Of a stretch of DNA of 64,000 bases, positions 45,467 to 58,399 are shown piece by piece. Numbering within the stretch: position 1 is the stretch's first letter; the number at the start of each line of letters is the position of its first letter. Below the pieces are notes generated by a model that was not told the DNA's origin, did no database searches, and saw only the letters and a list, made by a program, of their open reading frames with translations. The DNA is from Dryococelus australis (lineage: Eukaryota > Arthropoda > Insecta > Phasmatodea > Phasmatidae), in the NCBI GenBank assembly GCA_029891345.1, contig CM056995.1, forward strand, positions 215,144,547 through 215,208,546, written 5' to 3'. Made by a program: the position numbers and the translations under genes.

Positions 45467-47218
45467 TCACAGTATCTGATGATCAAATTCAGCAAGCTGC
45501 ACGCCGGGGGTGTTATCTGTGACACGCCAGTCAATATTGTACAAGGTAAGCCCTTCATTTGCAACAAAGTGAATTCGCCTCACGGCAGGTTCGACAATAG
45601 TGTTTTGTTCACTTAGCCAGGCCACACCTAATATTGCTTCCTCTGTGATATCTGTTGTAATGATTGCTGTGGTCATAGTTTCCAAATCACGTATCCTGAC
45701 AGTTTCTGTTGTTTGCCGTTGTGCGCTATTACTTTGTTGCCAGGTGGCCAACCTGATTACATGTTTTGTGTGCATTGCATCTGCTTTGTTGACAAATTGA
45801 GTTTGCAAGAAATTGTATGAAGCAGCGGTGTCGATCAACGCGTGGCATGATTTATTGTTGACAAACACAAGTATGTGGATAAACTGGGCCGTTGCTCCAC
45901 TCACCTGATTTATTAAGGCATGCTGGGGTGTCAAGTCGGGTTGTAATTGTTTTGACAGTTCCGGGGCATCAGAGGCATCAGGCCCCCCTAACCACTGCTT
46001 CCCGTTTCCCTGCTGGTTACCTGTAGTGCCTTGATAGCCATCAAGATGCGGATTGTTGGGGCACTGGCTGTGCCAATGGTAGGCCTCTGTTGGCCTGTCG
46101 TAGCGACAAGGATGTTGCAGCTTCGCTGCCCACTCCAATCTAGCATCTTGACTCACGGGAACACGTGCGACACTGTTTTGCTTGCTGTACCCGACACTCC
46201 ATGCATTGTTACCGTTACTGTTTACATTAAAAAAATTTTGAAGTTGACTATTCGAATTGTGGCATGTTGTAAGTTTTCGATTGTACACTGTCCTTTGCAC
46301 TGTTATCTCTTACAGAATCGTTATTGTGGCGCGGTTGGGATCGATTCCGTTCCATTATTATGGCAGCTCTCAACATCTCCTCTACATTGCTGTTTAGCAG
46401 CAAAACTACTGCTGCCCGGTATTCTGGTAGGACCATTTCTGCTACTACCTCCATCATTTCTTGCTCAGGTAGATGTGGGTGAAAACACTGTACCAAATAC
46501 ACTTTGCATGTGATGAATATTATGAGAGGCTCGCTAGGTTGTTGGGCTTGTAACATCAGCTTGCTTTGTTCTTGCAGTGATGAGCATGCACCTCCGAACC
46601 GGCACTGAAAGCCGTGGATGAACTCTTGCCATGATAGTCCGTAGTGATTTAGTGAATTTCACCAGACTTTTGCTTTACCTTGCAATTGGGCTCCCACACA
46701 TCCTGCCCATTCCTCTTCCCATATGCCATATCACTGTAGACATGCAGTACAGTCCTGGAGAAATGCCTGTGGGTCGTTGGTGCTCCTGCAAATGTGGGCA
46801 ACATTTGAAATCGGTTTGGTGTATTTTTCCTGTCTGTTTCCTGCTGCTGTTGACACCAGTTGGTTGGCATCACTACTTGTGGTATGGTAAATTGCCATCA
46901 GTTTTGTTCCGTTGGTGCTTCGGTACGGTTCACTAGCATAGGTGTCATGGGAATTGTGGTTGGATATCGACTAAATAAAGGTGGGATATGCTGTGAAATT
47001 ATTGTGTTGGGGCAGAATGCCGGTAATATCCGTGGATAAAGTGTGATTGGTATCAGTGGTTGAGGTGCTGAGGTTAGGGTAGGTTGTTGTGTAACAGACT
47101 GCACCTCCTTGTTGCTCGCGCTATTAAATGCTACGTACGTTTTGTTTACATGTGCCTGCTGCTCCATGCCCTCCTGTGATTTACGGTCTTCACACAAAAA
47201 TCATGTTTCCTGAATCAT

Positions 47219-47284
<66 letters not shown>

Positions 47285-47700
47285 CTGTCTGACACTTCTC
47301 GTGCACTGGTGCTTTACAACTACAGCATTTGTAGCTTTCTCCCCTTGCTTCTCACATGCATTCGGTCCGTGAACATGTTGTGACATGCCTTCTGAACTCC
47401 ATGAAAAATGTTTCCCAGTTAAACGGTGCTGTTTGTTTTGATTGCAAGTTTTCATAACAGTTTTTACTAATGTATTTCTCTATGGTTCCACTTTCAGCCT
47501 CCCTCCCATTGAGAAATTCACGGTGACTCTGTATTTCACACTGAATACAGACGAGAATCTGTGTATTCTGCCCCACACATAGCAGATTGCCGCACCAATT
47601 TCCTTCTGATAATGTTGTAAAACTTTCTTGATTTTTCTTTTGATTTTGAGTGTTCGAAATGTTTATTTCCTGTTTGATTTCACTTTCGCGGGTGTCCACG
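45467..47700 (-). pseudogene. gypsy-2 Gag and protease remnant
   Basis: The frame 46300-45467 holds a nucleocapsid-like Cys/His stretch (CRYDRPTEAYHWHSQCP, about 46060-46110, not a perfect zinc knuckle) and, downstream, the protease block HALIDTAASYNFLQTQF (about 45800-45850), where DTA replaces the more common DTG, followed by EAILGVAWL. The frame 46556-46248 overlaps its N-terminal side. Frames 47197-46898 (Gln/Pro-rich) and 47699-47352 (charged, starting MDTRESEIKQEIN) are likely Gag pieces. A (CT)n tract at 47223-47280 lies between the last two. Confidence 0.65.
47223..47280. repeat. (CT)n microsatellite
   Basis: About 29 uninterrupted CT units. On the minus strand it reads as alternating Arg/Glu in the frame around it. 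Confidence 0.98.
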
Positions 47701-49116
47701 ATGTTGTAGCTCTCTGGGCTGGATTGTCGTCAGCAGTAGTAGTTGTCATTTCCATTAGACCAGAAGTCTTGTGGTCTAAGTTCCAAACAATGCAGGCAGA
47801 GCAGCTTCAGTGCACAATCATCTGACTGGCCAGCCATGGTTTATCCTGACTATCGTCTTCTCCTTCTTCATGCAGTGTGAAGCCATGTGGATGGAGGGGA
47901 GTGATTGGTGAAGTGTGCACAGCCCCTTTGCCCTGCTGGCGCGCTGGGATGGTGCAGATGATGTCACTGTGCTCCAAAATGGCCACTCTGTCAACCACGT
48001 GTTTGCTCTTCCCGCATGTTGGCAGGCTCTCACTGCTTTTCCCCGCACTTTTTCCTCTGGTCACGTGCTCGCCTTTCCGACATATTGCAGGCATCTGGAA
48101 ACCGTCCCTGCTGTTGGCATGCAGTTGTTTTCCTTGTTGCAGGTAGCAGGATATAAGTGGAAAAATGTTTATTAGGAAAATATGAGAAATTGTGGAAATA
48201 GCGGAAAAATTTTGTGGAGTGATTTTTGATGTTCAGGAGATAATTGATGGATAGGCCACAAAGTTGGGTGACATTTGATGGTGTCAAATGTGGTCAAAAG
48301 GTGTTAATGGTCGGATATTCAGATGGTGGATATCGTCTATGGGACTCATAGAAGGACAAGACATTGAGGAAGAAAATGAACACTTAAACACTTAAACACT
48401 TAAATGGAAAAGATACTACAGAAGTAAAAACTGATGCAGAAGAGAATGGAACCAAAGAATTAACCAAACATGGTACACTTCAGCATATAAGCCTGTGAGC
48501 CAAATACCCTTAGTTGGGACAAGTAATTTTCGCGTGCTATGTCATGGCCTATTTGGGCTTGCCACAAGCCCACAGTTTCACTTGCAAACAGTATGACAAA
48601 TTAAATATATACAAAAGCAAACACACTTGGTACGATAGACAAAGGTTATGCTTTGGCAGGAAGTAGGGCCCGCACCCTTTAAAGTCCCTAGACTGACCTG
48701 AAATAATAGACATTGTATCTTAGATGTAAAATTTATTTAGGTTACTCTTTACAGGTCCCCCTATGAGACAACTCTTTAATACATACGCTGGACTTAAGCC
48801 TGGTGGTAAGGTAACACTGAAAAAAAGGCACAGGGCAAACAATAATTAAGGTGAAATTGAAGCTTCCCCAGGCGATGCAAGCACTGGGGATATGGAGGAG
48901 AGGTGTCCCGAGTGGCTTAAACAAAACGGTTCCAGTAATTAAAGTCTATTGAAGGTTAATGATCAGTTCACAAAGATGAGGTGCTGCTCGGGCACGAAAC
49001 ACAAGACAGGCCACATACACGACCTGCATCTCTGGATGCTGAGCTCTTACAAACTACTTAGACATGATGTGCTCTCTGGCTTGCCATGCCAGTGAGTCAC
49101 ATGAAACTACTTTCTA
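47701..49116. other. no gene recognised
   Basis: Mixed composition. It holds a short tandem of ACACTTAAAC at about 48378-48406. The part next to 47700 could include the 5' LTR of gypsy-2, but no copy was found to confirm it. Confidence 0.4.
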
Positions 49117-49196
49117 CAGGATGAGTCGTGTAAAATAGGCTCCATGTTACTTCGTTACACACGTTCCACGGGGACTCTTTTAGACAACTCACCCTG
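49117..49196. mobile_element. 80-bp miniature element with TA flanks
   Basis: Ends are CAGGATGAGTCGT on the left and, reverse complemented, CAGGGTGAGTTGT on the right, with TA directly outside on both sides (49115-49116, 49197-49198). The interior has no other symmetry. It resembles a Tc1/mariner-type micro-MITE. Confidence 0.4.
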
Positions 49197-49699
49197 TAGT
49201 ACAAGTAGCAATATGTTACTCTCGCCACGCTTACTGCACACTGAAGAGACATACATAATACCTCCTTCACAACACGCTTAAAAGTTTCATGGAACGAACA
49301 AGCTGAGTGAGATGTGGATGGTAAACATGTGGAATGAATAAACAGAAAATAATGAGACACATTACACTGTGAGTAATAAAGAATGGGCAGCTTTATTGAA
49401 TGTCTGTCCAAGCCTAGTAACTAGGTATTGATTGGCGTCTGCCTTAAAGCCTTACTTGCCCTTAATAAAAATGAGAGTAGATCATGAGGGATCAGATTCC
49501 TCCGTGCCATGTAACTCGTGGCTTCTGTAGCCAGATGCTGCCTTGAATGGAACTTACACTCTCGCCACACTGTACTACCTGTGCGATGTCTCACACACCC
49601 ATGCACACTGGCTGCAGAGGTAGAGTGCGGATGAACGCTACACTGCTGGAATGCTGAATGGTGGGAAAATGGTCTTAAGAGGGAGCACTGTACATATCA

Positions 49700-52600
49700 A
49701 ATGGCCTCCTTAATGAGGCAGTTTTCAGTTGTTCATCATCAGGCGCAGCACAGGCAAACCCTCCTGCCCTTCTGTCTCCTGCATAGAACATACGGGATTC
49801 TTGCTAGGCCCCCGCATGTCTATAATTGCTGCTGTTCTCGTTGTGGTTGTTTTTGTTTGGCAACTTGAGAGTCGTCGAACCGCCACTGCAAGTGCCGCAT
49901 GCAGTTGGCACCTGCTTCCACTAGCAGCTGCTTCCACCATTGTGACCAGCCTGGGCAATAGGAGCTGGCCAACTCACTACCCTTACTGTCACCCTTGTTG
50001 TTTACGCCCACGCCAGTTTCCACTTCCAACTCATGCTGTACTCGAGAGCTATCCGAATACTTTGTTACTAAGTTGTGCCGGGGGGGGGGGGTTTATTCCA
50101 CGCCGACGTGTTCCCATAGCTGCCTCTGATGGACAAGCTCTTGTTACGCTTACGCTTTCTTCCGAAAATGCTTCTATGGCGGGCATCTTGTCATCTTCTT
50201 CAGAACGTCCCTCGGAAAGTGTTGGCGCCAGTTGCAGAGCCGAGACTTGCGCAGTTGCTCTTGATGGCACAGCGCCTTCACTCACTTCGATGCTAGCCTT
50301 TGGACAGGCCTCTGCAGGTGCTAGTACATCGGGCGATGTCGGGCTTTCGGCATCTTCTTGCAACATTCTTTCTGGAGGTGCAGACACATCTTCCACCTCC
50401 ACGCTGTCCCTCTGGCACTCGACAGCATGATCGCCATCGTGGGTCACCAGGTCTCCACTCACATTTTCTCCATTTCTTACACTCACTCTTCTAGTTGCTG
50501 TTAACCCGACGTCCTCAACAGGCTCTTTGCCAAGCTGAACCTCAACTTCCTTGTTTGGTCGACCCCTGTTGGATGCTGCAGTATCCTGCATCGACGAAAT
50601 ATGGGTGGCGTGTGGCGACCTCCTTAGGAGAGGCACCAATCCACTTTCCTACTCTTCTACGCTCTTCGTATATTCTCTATGCTGTATGCAATTTTACGCT
50701 CTTCCTCTCTACACATGGTGCAGTGATACAAACAATGACTATGCTGTTTGGAATGCTTAAGATTTCTCAGCTAGCTGCCTTGCCACACTGTATGTCCCAA
50801 CTATGCGAACCACTGGTGAGGGTGGGACAAGATACCCACCGATTATCTCTGCTCACGTTAAAACGTTACCACCTACATGGTGATGGCGATGATTTCATGA
50901 TCAGAGGGGGGATTGATGACCTACCCATTATCTCTATTTGTTTGACTAAGATGATCCCACATGTGTAGTGGGGATTTGTACTCACTGATTATCTCTCCAT
51001 GTCGGCGATGAAGTGTGTGAGTGATGAGTCGGACGTACGATGTTGATGATGAAATGAGTTGGGAGCACAATGTTACCAAATCGACACGATGAACGATAAC
51101 ACTTGCTGAAGTGAAACAATGAAATGTGGGATGAACTGGTAGAGTGTTTACATTTCCCTCCTCTCTCTATGCTATGTTATCCTTCTCTCTACACAATTTT
51201 GATGAAGTGATGATGATGGACACACTGCTGCTTGGCTAGCATGATGATCCTGCACACAGTGTTGCTGCATTCGGTGTGATGATTACCATGGGGCCCGGAC
51301 CCATGGGCCTGGGCCGACGATGAAATGGGGCTAAGAAGGGGATGAAGTTACCCCGCCCATCGCACCAAGATGACGAATGTATTAGAAGTGACGAGTGGGC
51401 CGAATGTTAACAAACACACATGGTTGATGATAGGTGTGCTACCAGACCAAAGCAAATGGGCGTGAATGCATTACAAAATGAATTATGTATGTTGCTGGGC
51501 TTTACAACATCTTGTCAGGACACAAAGCTCAATGTTTACAGTTGAACGATACAATATGATACAGAATTTACACCTGCAAGCACATAACAAAAAAACGTTT
51601 TATTTACAATGTCTATGCTTCGCTTGGCTTTGGTGGCTTGAATGCCATCTTAAACTTCACATTTGGGCCCTTATGTGGTGGTCTGGTGCAGTTGCATAAG
51701 CAGTGTAAACATTTGAGAATTGGTATGCTCAGTTCAATAATTGTCACGGCAATGCGACAAATTAACACTAGTAGTTGTTTACATGTCCTGCTTTTGCGGT
51801 TACATAATGGCATGTGCGCACATTGCACATGTTTTGCACAAGAGCGGCTATTTGCATTTGTTGTTCTGTCGTTGCCTATTCTTTGGACAAATGTGGTGTT
51901 GCAGACTGTTGTTTCACCTGCGGTGGGTGATGATGTGAATGGCAGTTCATTGGTGAGCATTTGGTGTGCGGAGGTATGTGGCCTGTTACGGCACCCAGTG
52001 TGCCAATGGTACCTCGTTGTAGTGCACTACAAGCAGGAATGAGTCGAGCGCGACGTTTCAGCTGGCATCCTGCAGTCCGCTGCGATGCTATGAAGTGTGG
52101 TGTGAGTTGGTTCATTGTTGATCTCAGACATGCACTACCTTTGCGCAGCAGTTGATATCGATCGGGCTGGCTGGCCGGCCGGCCACATGTTTACAGTGTT
52201 TACCACCACCCAAGTGGGCAGACGGACAGTTGTGGCACACTGTGCCATCACAACTCGCTTCCTGCATTTTGCTGGTGTGACGCAGCTGCCAAAACCAGTG
52301 CCAGTGCTGATGGCTCATTATTGGTTGTCATACTTTCCAGTTCGTTTCGCGAAATTAATTCGTCAATGTCCTCACTTTGACCCGTTGTATCATTTCACAG
52401 TTGTTTGTACTGGTCTTATGAGTAAATTTTTATAACTTGGTGCCTACCTTGTACCGGTCTACTACATCGCATGGTGTACGATGCATGCACTATAAATTGA
52501 GAGTGGGTCGGCACTAGATCGTTTCTGGCCAGCCATGGTGTTTACAAACAAACCCCGTGCTCGCGGAAGACCGAGTCGCAGTAGTGTGGCATGGCCGATG

Positions 52601-52950
52601 GTGCATCGCAATTGTCCCTGCTCGACGTGGCACAGGGTTCAACGACCGGTAGGCGCACAACTGACTCGTAATGCGGACAATTAGCTGGTCGCCAGAGTGC
52701 TGAGAGCGAGGGAGGGGGGAACTTCCTGCTGTTGCTTCTCCTCGTTTTCAATTCTCCCAGCTCCTGCATGGCACGATGATGTATGATGGGTCAGCACGTG
52801 GCGACTCACCCTTTTTCCTTTGTTCTTCTGCACTGTGCTAAGGCATCGCGGTCGGACGTTACACCACTGCCCTAAGATGGCTGATTTTCCTGCTCGTTCA
52901 TCTCCATTACCCCAATGGCGACACTTGATATTTTGGTGTTTTTGTTCAGT
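49700..52950. other. GC-richer region, no gene recognised
   Basis: Composition rises clearly above the AT-rich background, and open frames occur on both strands. It contains an 11-base G run near 50081, a GATGA-rich low-complexity stretch (about 50870-51380), and many TGT/CAC-rich patches. No domain, splice model or terminal repeat was convincing. It may be the non-coding or Gag-side part of an unrecognised retroelement. Confidence 0.4.
50049..50639 (-). CDS. uncharacterised acidic low-complexity ORF
   Basis: A 196-residue open frame starting MVPLLRRSPHATHISSMQDT and rich in Glu, Ser, Ala and Val, with no recognised domain. The opposite strand is also open for 233 residues across 49729-50430, which suggests the openness comes from base composition rather than selection. 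The frame has the look of a disordered Gag-like or linker protein. No promoter, intron or partner gene supports it. Confidence 0.15.
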   Translation of the reverse strand: MVPLLRRSPHATHISSMQDTAASNRGRPNKEVEVQLGKEPVEDVGLTATRRVSVRNGENVSGDLVTHDGDHAVECQRDSVEVEDVSAPPERMLQEDAESPTSPDVLAPAEACPKASIEVSEGAVPSRATAQVSALQLAPTLSEGRSEEDDKMPAIEAFSEESVSVTRACPSEAAMGTRRRGINPPPPAQLSNKVFG

Positions 52951-54615
52951 CAGCCACATGCGTACACCAAGGGTTCCATGTGTTTGCGTGTGCGGTGCAG
53001 TGTGTGCACTGATGCAGCACATTATTTAGTCTGGTTAATTTGTACATGGCCTTCTTTAATTTAATATTTTATTACGGTGCGTGTTGTTTGTTCTTAAGTA
53101 TTTAGATAGTGTTTATTCCTCAGTGTATTAATTTTTGTTGTGAAGTGTTATGTACCTGTTTTGCGCAACATCCAGCTTCACATTTTCATACAGCACACCT
53201 TGATTATTTATGCGCAGTGTTTCTCATGGTATTATCATGCAGCGCTTCAGATTTATGTATTTGTGTGTGCTGTTTAGCTATTATAATTATGATTTTGTTC
53301 ATTAGAGTTAGTATTGTGTCCAATATTTTGCAGTACCTGGTGCAGTATCATTCACGTGGTGAGTTAACCCCACTTTCCAGTGTTTGATGTGAAATGTGCT
53401 ATTTTATTGTCGTTTACTTGTAAATTAATATCTATTCACCCCTCAGTGCTCTTATGTAATAAACATTATAAACAGTGGATTAATGCCCGGTTGAACCAAA
53501 TCTGTAGAAAATCTTAGTTCTCATGATCTGAATTCATGTACGAACCTCGTTTATGTATTTTCGGGTGTGCTGCACCAAGCTGTGACTAGGTTCAAGAAAG
53601 CGATCTCAGATTCGGGAATCTCGCATTGTTACTTCCGGTCTACATAGCTAGTATGTTACACGGAAAATCATTAACTGGAATCTATGACGTAATTGATTTT
53701 GGAGTAAATTATATTTTTCATTGGTATAATTATTTTCTACATGCTGACTTTGATGTACAATATAAACACAGTTGTTTTTGGTCTTGTGATGTTGATTGAC
53801 AGGCAACTGACTAAAGCTTCTTACACAATAGGAAATTTTAGCGTTTGACATTACGTTTCCTTTCCTCTGAAGAAACCACCAATACACAATGCAATATTTT
53901 ATAGTCAGAGTTCAGACAATTGAACATCGGTTCTGGGAGCTTCGTTAAAAATTGTATCTTGTTATGTAAATAATTGTATCATCCAGGAATGCACTTTTTT
54001 TAAAATAAGCTTAAAATTTTCATGAAAAGTTTATTTCAACACAGAAAACTCATTTGTTTACTTTATTAAAATTTGTAAATTCATGTATTTCCTCTTTGCA
54101 TAGTTTTGTTTTTGCCATTATTTTAATTTAAGACGAGCTTTGTTTAATATGCCGAGATTAAAATCGTCCTACAATAAAATAACGGACTTTCCTCATAACC
54201 TCTGTTAGATTCTCGGCAAATGGCTGCTAGATTTCGACTTAAAAATTCGACTTTTCGAAATCGTAAAGTCAAGAGTGCTTGACTTTACCTTCGACTGTTC
54301 CATTGTGTCAAGCTCCATAAGAAACAACGTGTTGGAAAGCAAACGTAAAGTCAAATGTTAAAGTTTTCAATTGTGTAAGAGCCTTAACAGATTTGTTGTT
54401 TTTGATTGTGAAGTGCCGTGATGTCTTATCCATCTGACCCCGAGTTAGAAATTAAAGTAAAGAAAGGTAAATTTATACTGAACATTTTTTTACTGTACTG
54501 TACATTCGATGTTGGCGTTGGTTTTAAAACAATGTTTGTCATTCATTGCTGGAACACTAGTACGATGTTTATAAAGGCTGGATCCATCTCACTGTTCTAA
54601 CATACGAGAATATAG
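52951..54615. other. no gene recognised; possible MITE end with GTAAAGTCAA motifs
   Basis: AT-rich. A perfect 10-bp stem, TAAAGTCAAG and CTTGACTTTA, spans 54264-54287 around AGTG, and GTAAAGTCAA recurs at about 54344. These may be subterminal repeats of a small element ending near 54385. No partner end was found. Confidence 0.4.
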
Positions 54616-57600
54616 GGCAATTCTTAAGAATGGGGACTGTTCTGAAAAAAAGAATCTCGGAAAGTGTATAATTCCACTCTACTGATTACACAGAACAAGA
54701 ATTTACTAGGGACATCAATATTTGACCAATAGAAACCCCAAAAACGATCGTGGGTAGGGCTATGAAGATCAGGGAATTTGTGGGGTAAAAAAATACAAAC
54801 TAAGTACATTTTCATTATAAACTTTTCCCCTCAATTTCCCTCCAGTTCATAGCCCTGCCCACTATAGTATTTCTAAATTGTATTGATAACATCAATTCAG
54901 GTCATGTTCAGTTCAATTTTTTTTGCAATTAAACATGTTTTCATGAAACAATGTTACAGTAATATTACAAATAGTACAAAAATATGTAAATTACAAAACA
55001 TACATTATTTCTCAGTGCAAATAAGGTACACATGACAATTTATGGGGAAACTCCAAGCTTCGCTGATGTGTGACGCTTCACGTTACCACTGACACCGTCG
55101 GGTGAGACATGAGACGAACAATGACACAAATACTTACTAGTAATTTGGGCATCAGCGGTGCTTCCCAATCACCGCACTATTGAGACTCAAGGTTTCTCAG
55201 GGATACTGTGGGTTCTGTGTGTCCGTCTCACCGGTGCATATTTACAAACATGTAGGCAGTACTAAACTTTTTACAAAACATCACTGGAAATAAACACTTA
55301 ATAAAATATATGTGGCTAGGACACTGTCACTACTGAATAAAAGAATTAAGTTCACTGTAGACTTGTTTTTATTACTATGCATACACATCAACGTGCCAAT
55401 GAAATGATTATCTCGGTCATAACTAGCTAATTCCGCTTGGGTGCTCCCCAGCTTGCAATTACCTTAGCGCACACCTAGATGGATGATCTCACTGAGGTGC
55501 GTGAAAGCCCAGCTTATACAAGGGAAGAGGGCAGACAGCTGCTAGGGTGTACTGACAGTTTTCCCTGAAGACAGGACACGGTGAATTACAAATGAAACCC
55601 TTAATACATATTAACACGTGTGATTACTCTGCATCACTAACACAAACTCGTCGGGGCTTGCTCTCCAGCACGTGGGTAGTGTGGTGACGGCCTATACACA
55701 GAGCTGGCTAGGGTGGGAATAATTGCACCATACACTAGTTACAAAATTTCATAAAACCTTGAATGATACATGAAACAAGATGGGACACGAGATGAATATT
55801 CACAAAACACACACGTGTGAAAACAAGCTTAGATGGTGCGGATGCCGCTGGAGAAGTTTGTAGCAGACCGTGCAGGTAAAATTGCAATATTTCTGCGTGG
55901 AAACTGCAAATTAATTTCAGACAAAATATTATTCTTGCTGAGAAAATTATTCTCTGTATGATTGCAGTGGTTACAGGTGTGTAACATGCCTGATGGCAGT
56001 AAAATCAAGCATTAATGTGAGTGTGGTCAATTACAAAAAGCATCAATTTACGTGAAAAATACATAGAACCCTTAATAAAATGTTGCAAATACGATGTTAT
56101 ATAAATAAGCTCTCAAACGTAACAATGGCGTATACAAAGACTTTGCATTGGTCGACCACGGGGTTATACGTGATGTCGCCGTAAAATATTCAAACACAAA
56201 AAATACCCTGAAATACATACATAAAAATAAAGCTCTTTAATATTGCACATAGCAATAATGCAGAAGTTACAATGAAATGCCATAAACATAGGCGGAAGGT
56301 GCCTGATACAAGTTCCGCGGGTCGCTTGACCTCTCAGACATACTTGTCCTCCTCGATTAAATTAAAAATGCCACAAGGGCACAAGAAATTAATAAAGCGG
56401 AAGTATAATGCTGGGAAAATGTCTGCAAAAACGTACGCAAGCAAAGGTTAACCGGTAAACTAAATCGACTATGGAAACCTAAAGCAGTTAACAAAAGTTG
56501 TAGCGTGTACGTGACAGTGTTTTACCTCGCCAGCTCTCCTCGACAGACTGTCCAGATACAAGCGTTGCACGGACCTACCATGGCCGCCTACGGGGTTCAC
56601 ATAAGCGGAAGTGCAATGCACGCTGAGTAAAATATTTAGTTATTGAAAATAAAATGGCACAAATTAAATTAAGTATTGTTTTACATTTCTGTAATTTTCT
56701 TATGAATTTCAATATTATTTTAGTCTCTCTTTATGACAGCGTTCACGTCTGAATATTAAGTGTTCTTAATTTCAATGCCTCAGGTACTTAGAATTTTATA
56801 ACCAAACAATTTAAAATTAGTACAAACACTTGAGCACATTTAAAGACATATTAAACACTGTGAATACAATAGAACACTTTTTACACTGAGAATAACATTT
56901 ATACGAAAGTTCAAAACTATTTACCTCTTTGCGCACATGCGGGACACGTGGCACGTGCGTGATGAGCGCCATCATGGGCTCTAGCGCTGCTGGCTGTTAG
57001 CCGGCATCACCACCTAAAAAAAATGGCCGGCACACCTTGAATCACTGTTTTGGGATTTACTTCCCTGCTGGTGCTGGGACCCTGGCTCGGTGCATAATAG
57101 TTGACTACGCTTGTACAGTATTTTGAAGTACGAGGGGGCTACGCTTGAAGATCACTTGTGGGGACTCTCCAAGCTTCGCTGATGCATGCCACTTCGCGTT
57201 GCCACCAAAAAAAAATTGCAGGTGCGCCTTGAATCACTGTCTTGGGAATTTACTCCTCTGCTGGGACTCTGGCTCTGTGCATAATGTATGGCTATACTTG
57301 TACAGTATTTTTGCAATTTAATAAATTTTTGCCAATAAATATTAAATTATGTACATATGTTTCACTCGTTTCACCCCACAATTTCTCTGATCGTCATAAC
57401 CCTCCCCACTATCATTTTTGGCGTTTCTATTGGTCAAATATTGATGCCTCTAGTAAATTTGTGTTCTGTATAATTAGTAGAGTGGAATTATACCACTTTC
57501 AAAGATTTTTTCCCAAAAAATTAATTTAATTTAGTCAATACTCGCCAAATCACATGCCGATCATACGGTTATACAAATACACACTCCACAACTTTGGTCC

Positions 57601-58370
57601 ATTTGACCACAATAATCACCGCACATATATTATAATTTACCTTTTCCCTTGCTGTAATAGCATAGAAACTCTCGTAATTCCACACAATTATTAGATTTAA
57701 CACTTTAAACAACATGAATTGCAATAAAACACGCATTTAATCACTCGTAAAATCAAAGCCTTAGACAGGATCGGTGCACACCAATGTCCCGCAATTTTGC
57801 ACATTCCATCTGACGTCAACCAACATTGGACGCATAGTCATGCTCACTGTTAACATGGCATTATACGTGTATGCGTAGTGTATTCAAAATAATGTGGCGG
57901 TATACATTGCCTACAAAGATTAACACAGTCTCTGAACAGGATCTGTATCATCTACGATATCTATATATATTCTACTAGTGATATGTTTTATCCTCTTGTC
58001 AATATAGACCAGGTAAGCCTTGAGTAATTCACCAGAATTACGTAATGTCCCGACACTATTCCATACCTGTGTGGTTTACCTGTATAAACTTCAGCATCGT
58101 GCTATAAATATACCATGTAAATGAGGTTTTACACATTTTTTCAGAAAAGCCCCTATTCTTAAGAATTACCAAAAAATCAGGGAAGATGTGGGTTAAAACA
58201 AGTGTAAAAATACATACATAATCATAATAGTGGATGATGTAGGAATGATTTTCAAGTTTAGTCCTCTTCAACTAAAAAATAATGTACAAACGTAGCATAT
58301 TATGTACCGAGCCAGAGTCACAACGCCAGCAGGGGAGTAAATCCCCAAAACATAGGCATACGAGGGCAAA
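54616..58370. repeat. cluster of rearranged copies of one repeat family
   Basis: A unit containing GGGATTTACTCCCCTGCTGG, GACTCTGGCTCGGTGCATAAT and GTACAGTATTTT occurs at about 57007-57120 (plus), 57206-57310 (plus) and 58365-58270 (minus). The sequence that follows it (CATATGTTTCACTCG, CCACAATTTCTCTGATC, TATTTGACCAATA in reverse) occurs at 57310-57540 (plus), 58260-58140 (minus, weaker) and 54830-54616 (minus). AATTCTTAAGAAT sits at the outer edges (54620 and 58165). GACTCTCCAAGCTTCGCTGATG-type sequence is found at 55038 and 57163. No coding function is evident; similarity of short open frames in two copies probably reflects the DNA repeat. Confidence 0.7.
55085..57003. mobile_element. probable 1.9 kb insertion in a repeat unit, type unknown
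   Basis: The repeat unit breaks off at CGTTACCAC (ending 55084) and resumes at about 57007 with CACCTAAAAAAAATGGCC, matching the uninterrupted copy at 57195-57225. The inserted block starts TGACACCGTCGGGTGAGAC. ACCAC lies at both borders, compatible with a short target duplication, but the right border is ambiguous by a few bases. The interior has no recognised protein. Confidence 0.45.
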
Positions 58371-58399
58371 AGTATAACATATATATCAACCACCACCGA

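Larger units (their letters stand above)
43422..47700 (-). mobile_element. second Ty3/gypsy retrotransposon, decayed, no LTRs found
   Basis: Minus-strand gag-pol remnant in gypsy order, from Gag (about 47700) to a truncated integrase (43422). The integrase core stops abruptly near 43425 and no LTR pair is visible, so the element is 3'-truncated or its LTRs are too decayed to see. Frames are longer than in gypsy-1, suggesting a younger or independent copy. The sequence is clearly different from gypsy-1 (for example LDD versus IDN at the RT active site). Confidence 0.85.

Noticed and set aside
47223..47280. Arg/Glu repeat in an open frame
   Set aside because: It is simply the translation of the (CT)n microsatellite.
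49729..50430. 233-residue open frame on the plus strand
   Set aside because: It overlaps an open minus-strand frame in GC-rich sequence, has no domain, and is best explained by base composition.
47825..52543. 15-base identical string CTGGCCAGCCATGGT at two sites
   Set aside because: The match does not extend into the flanks, so it does not define an LTR pair.
54624..57529. Similar short proteins in two places (FYWSNID...CVISRVELY and FYWSNID...CIISRVELY)
   Set aside because: They are encoded by inverted copies of one DNA repeat; no start context or longer frame supports a gene.
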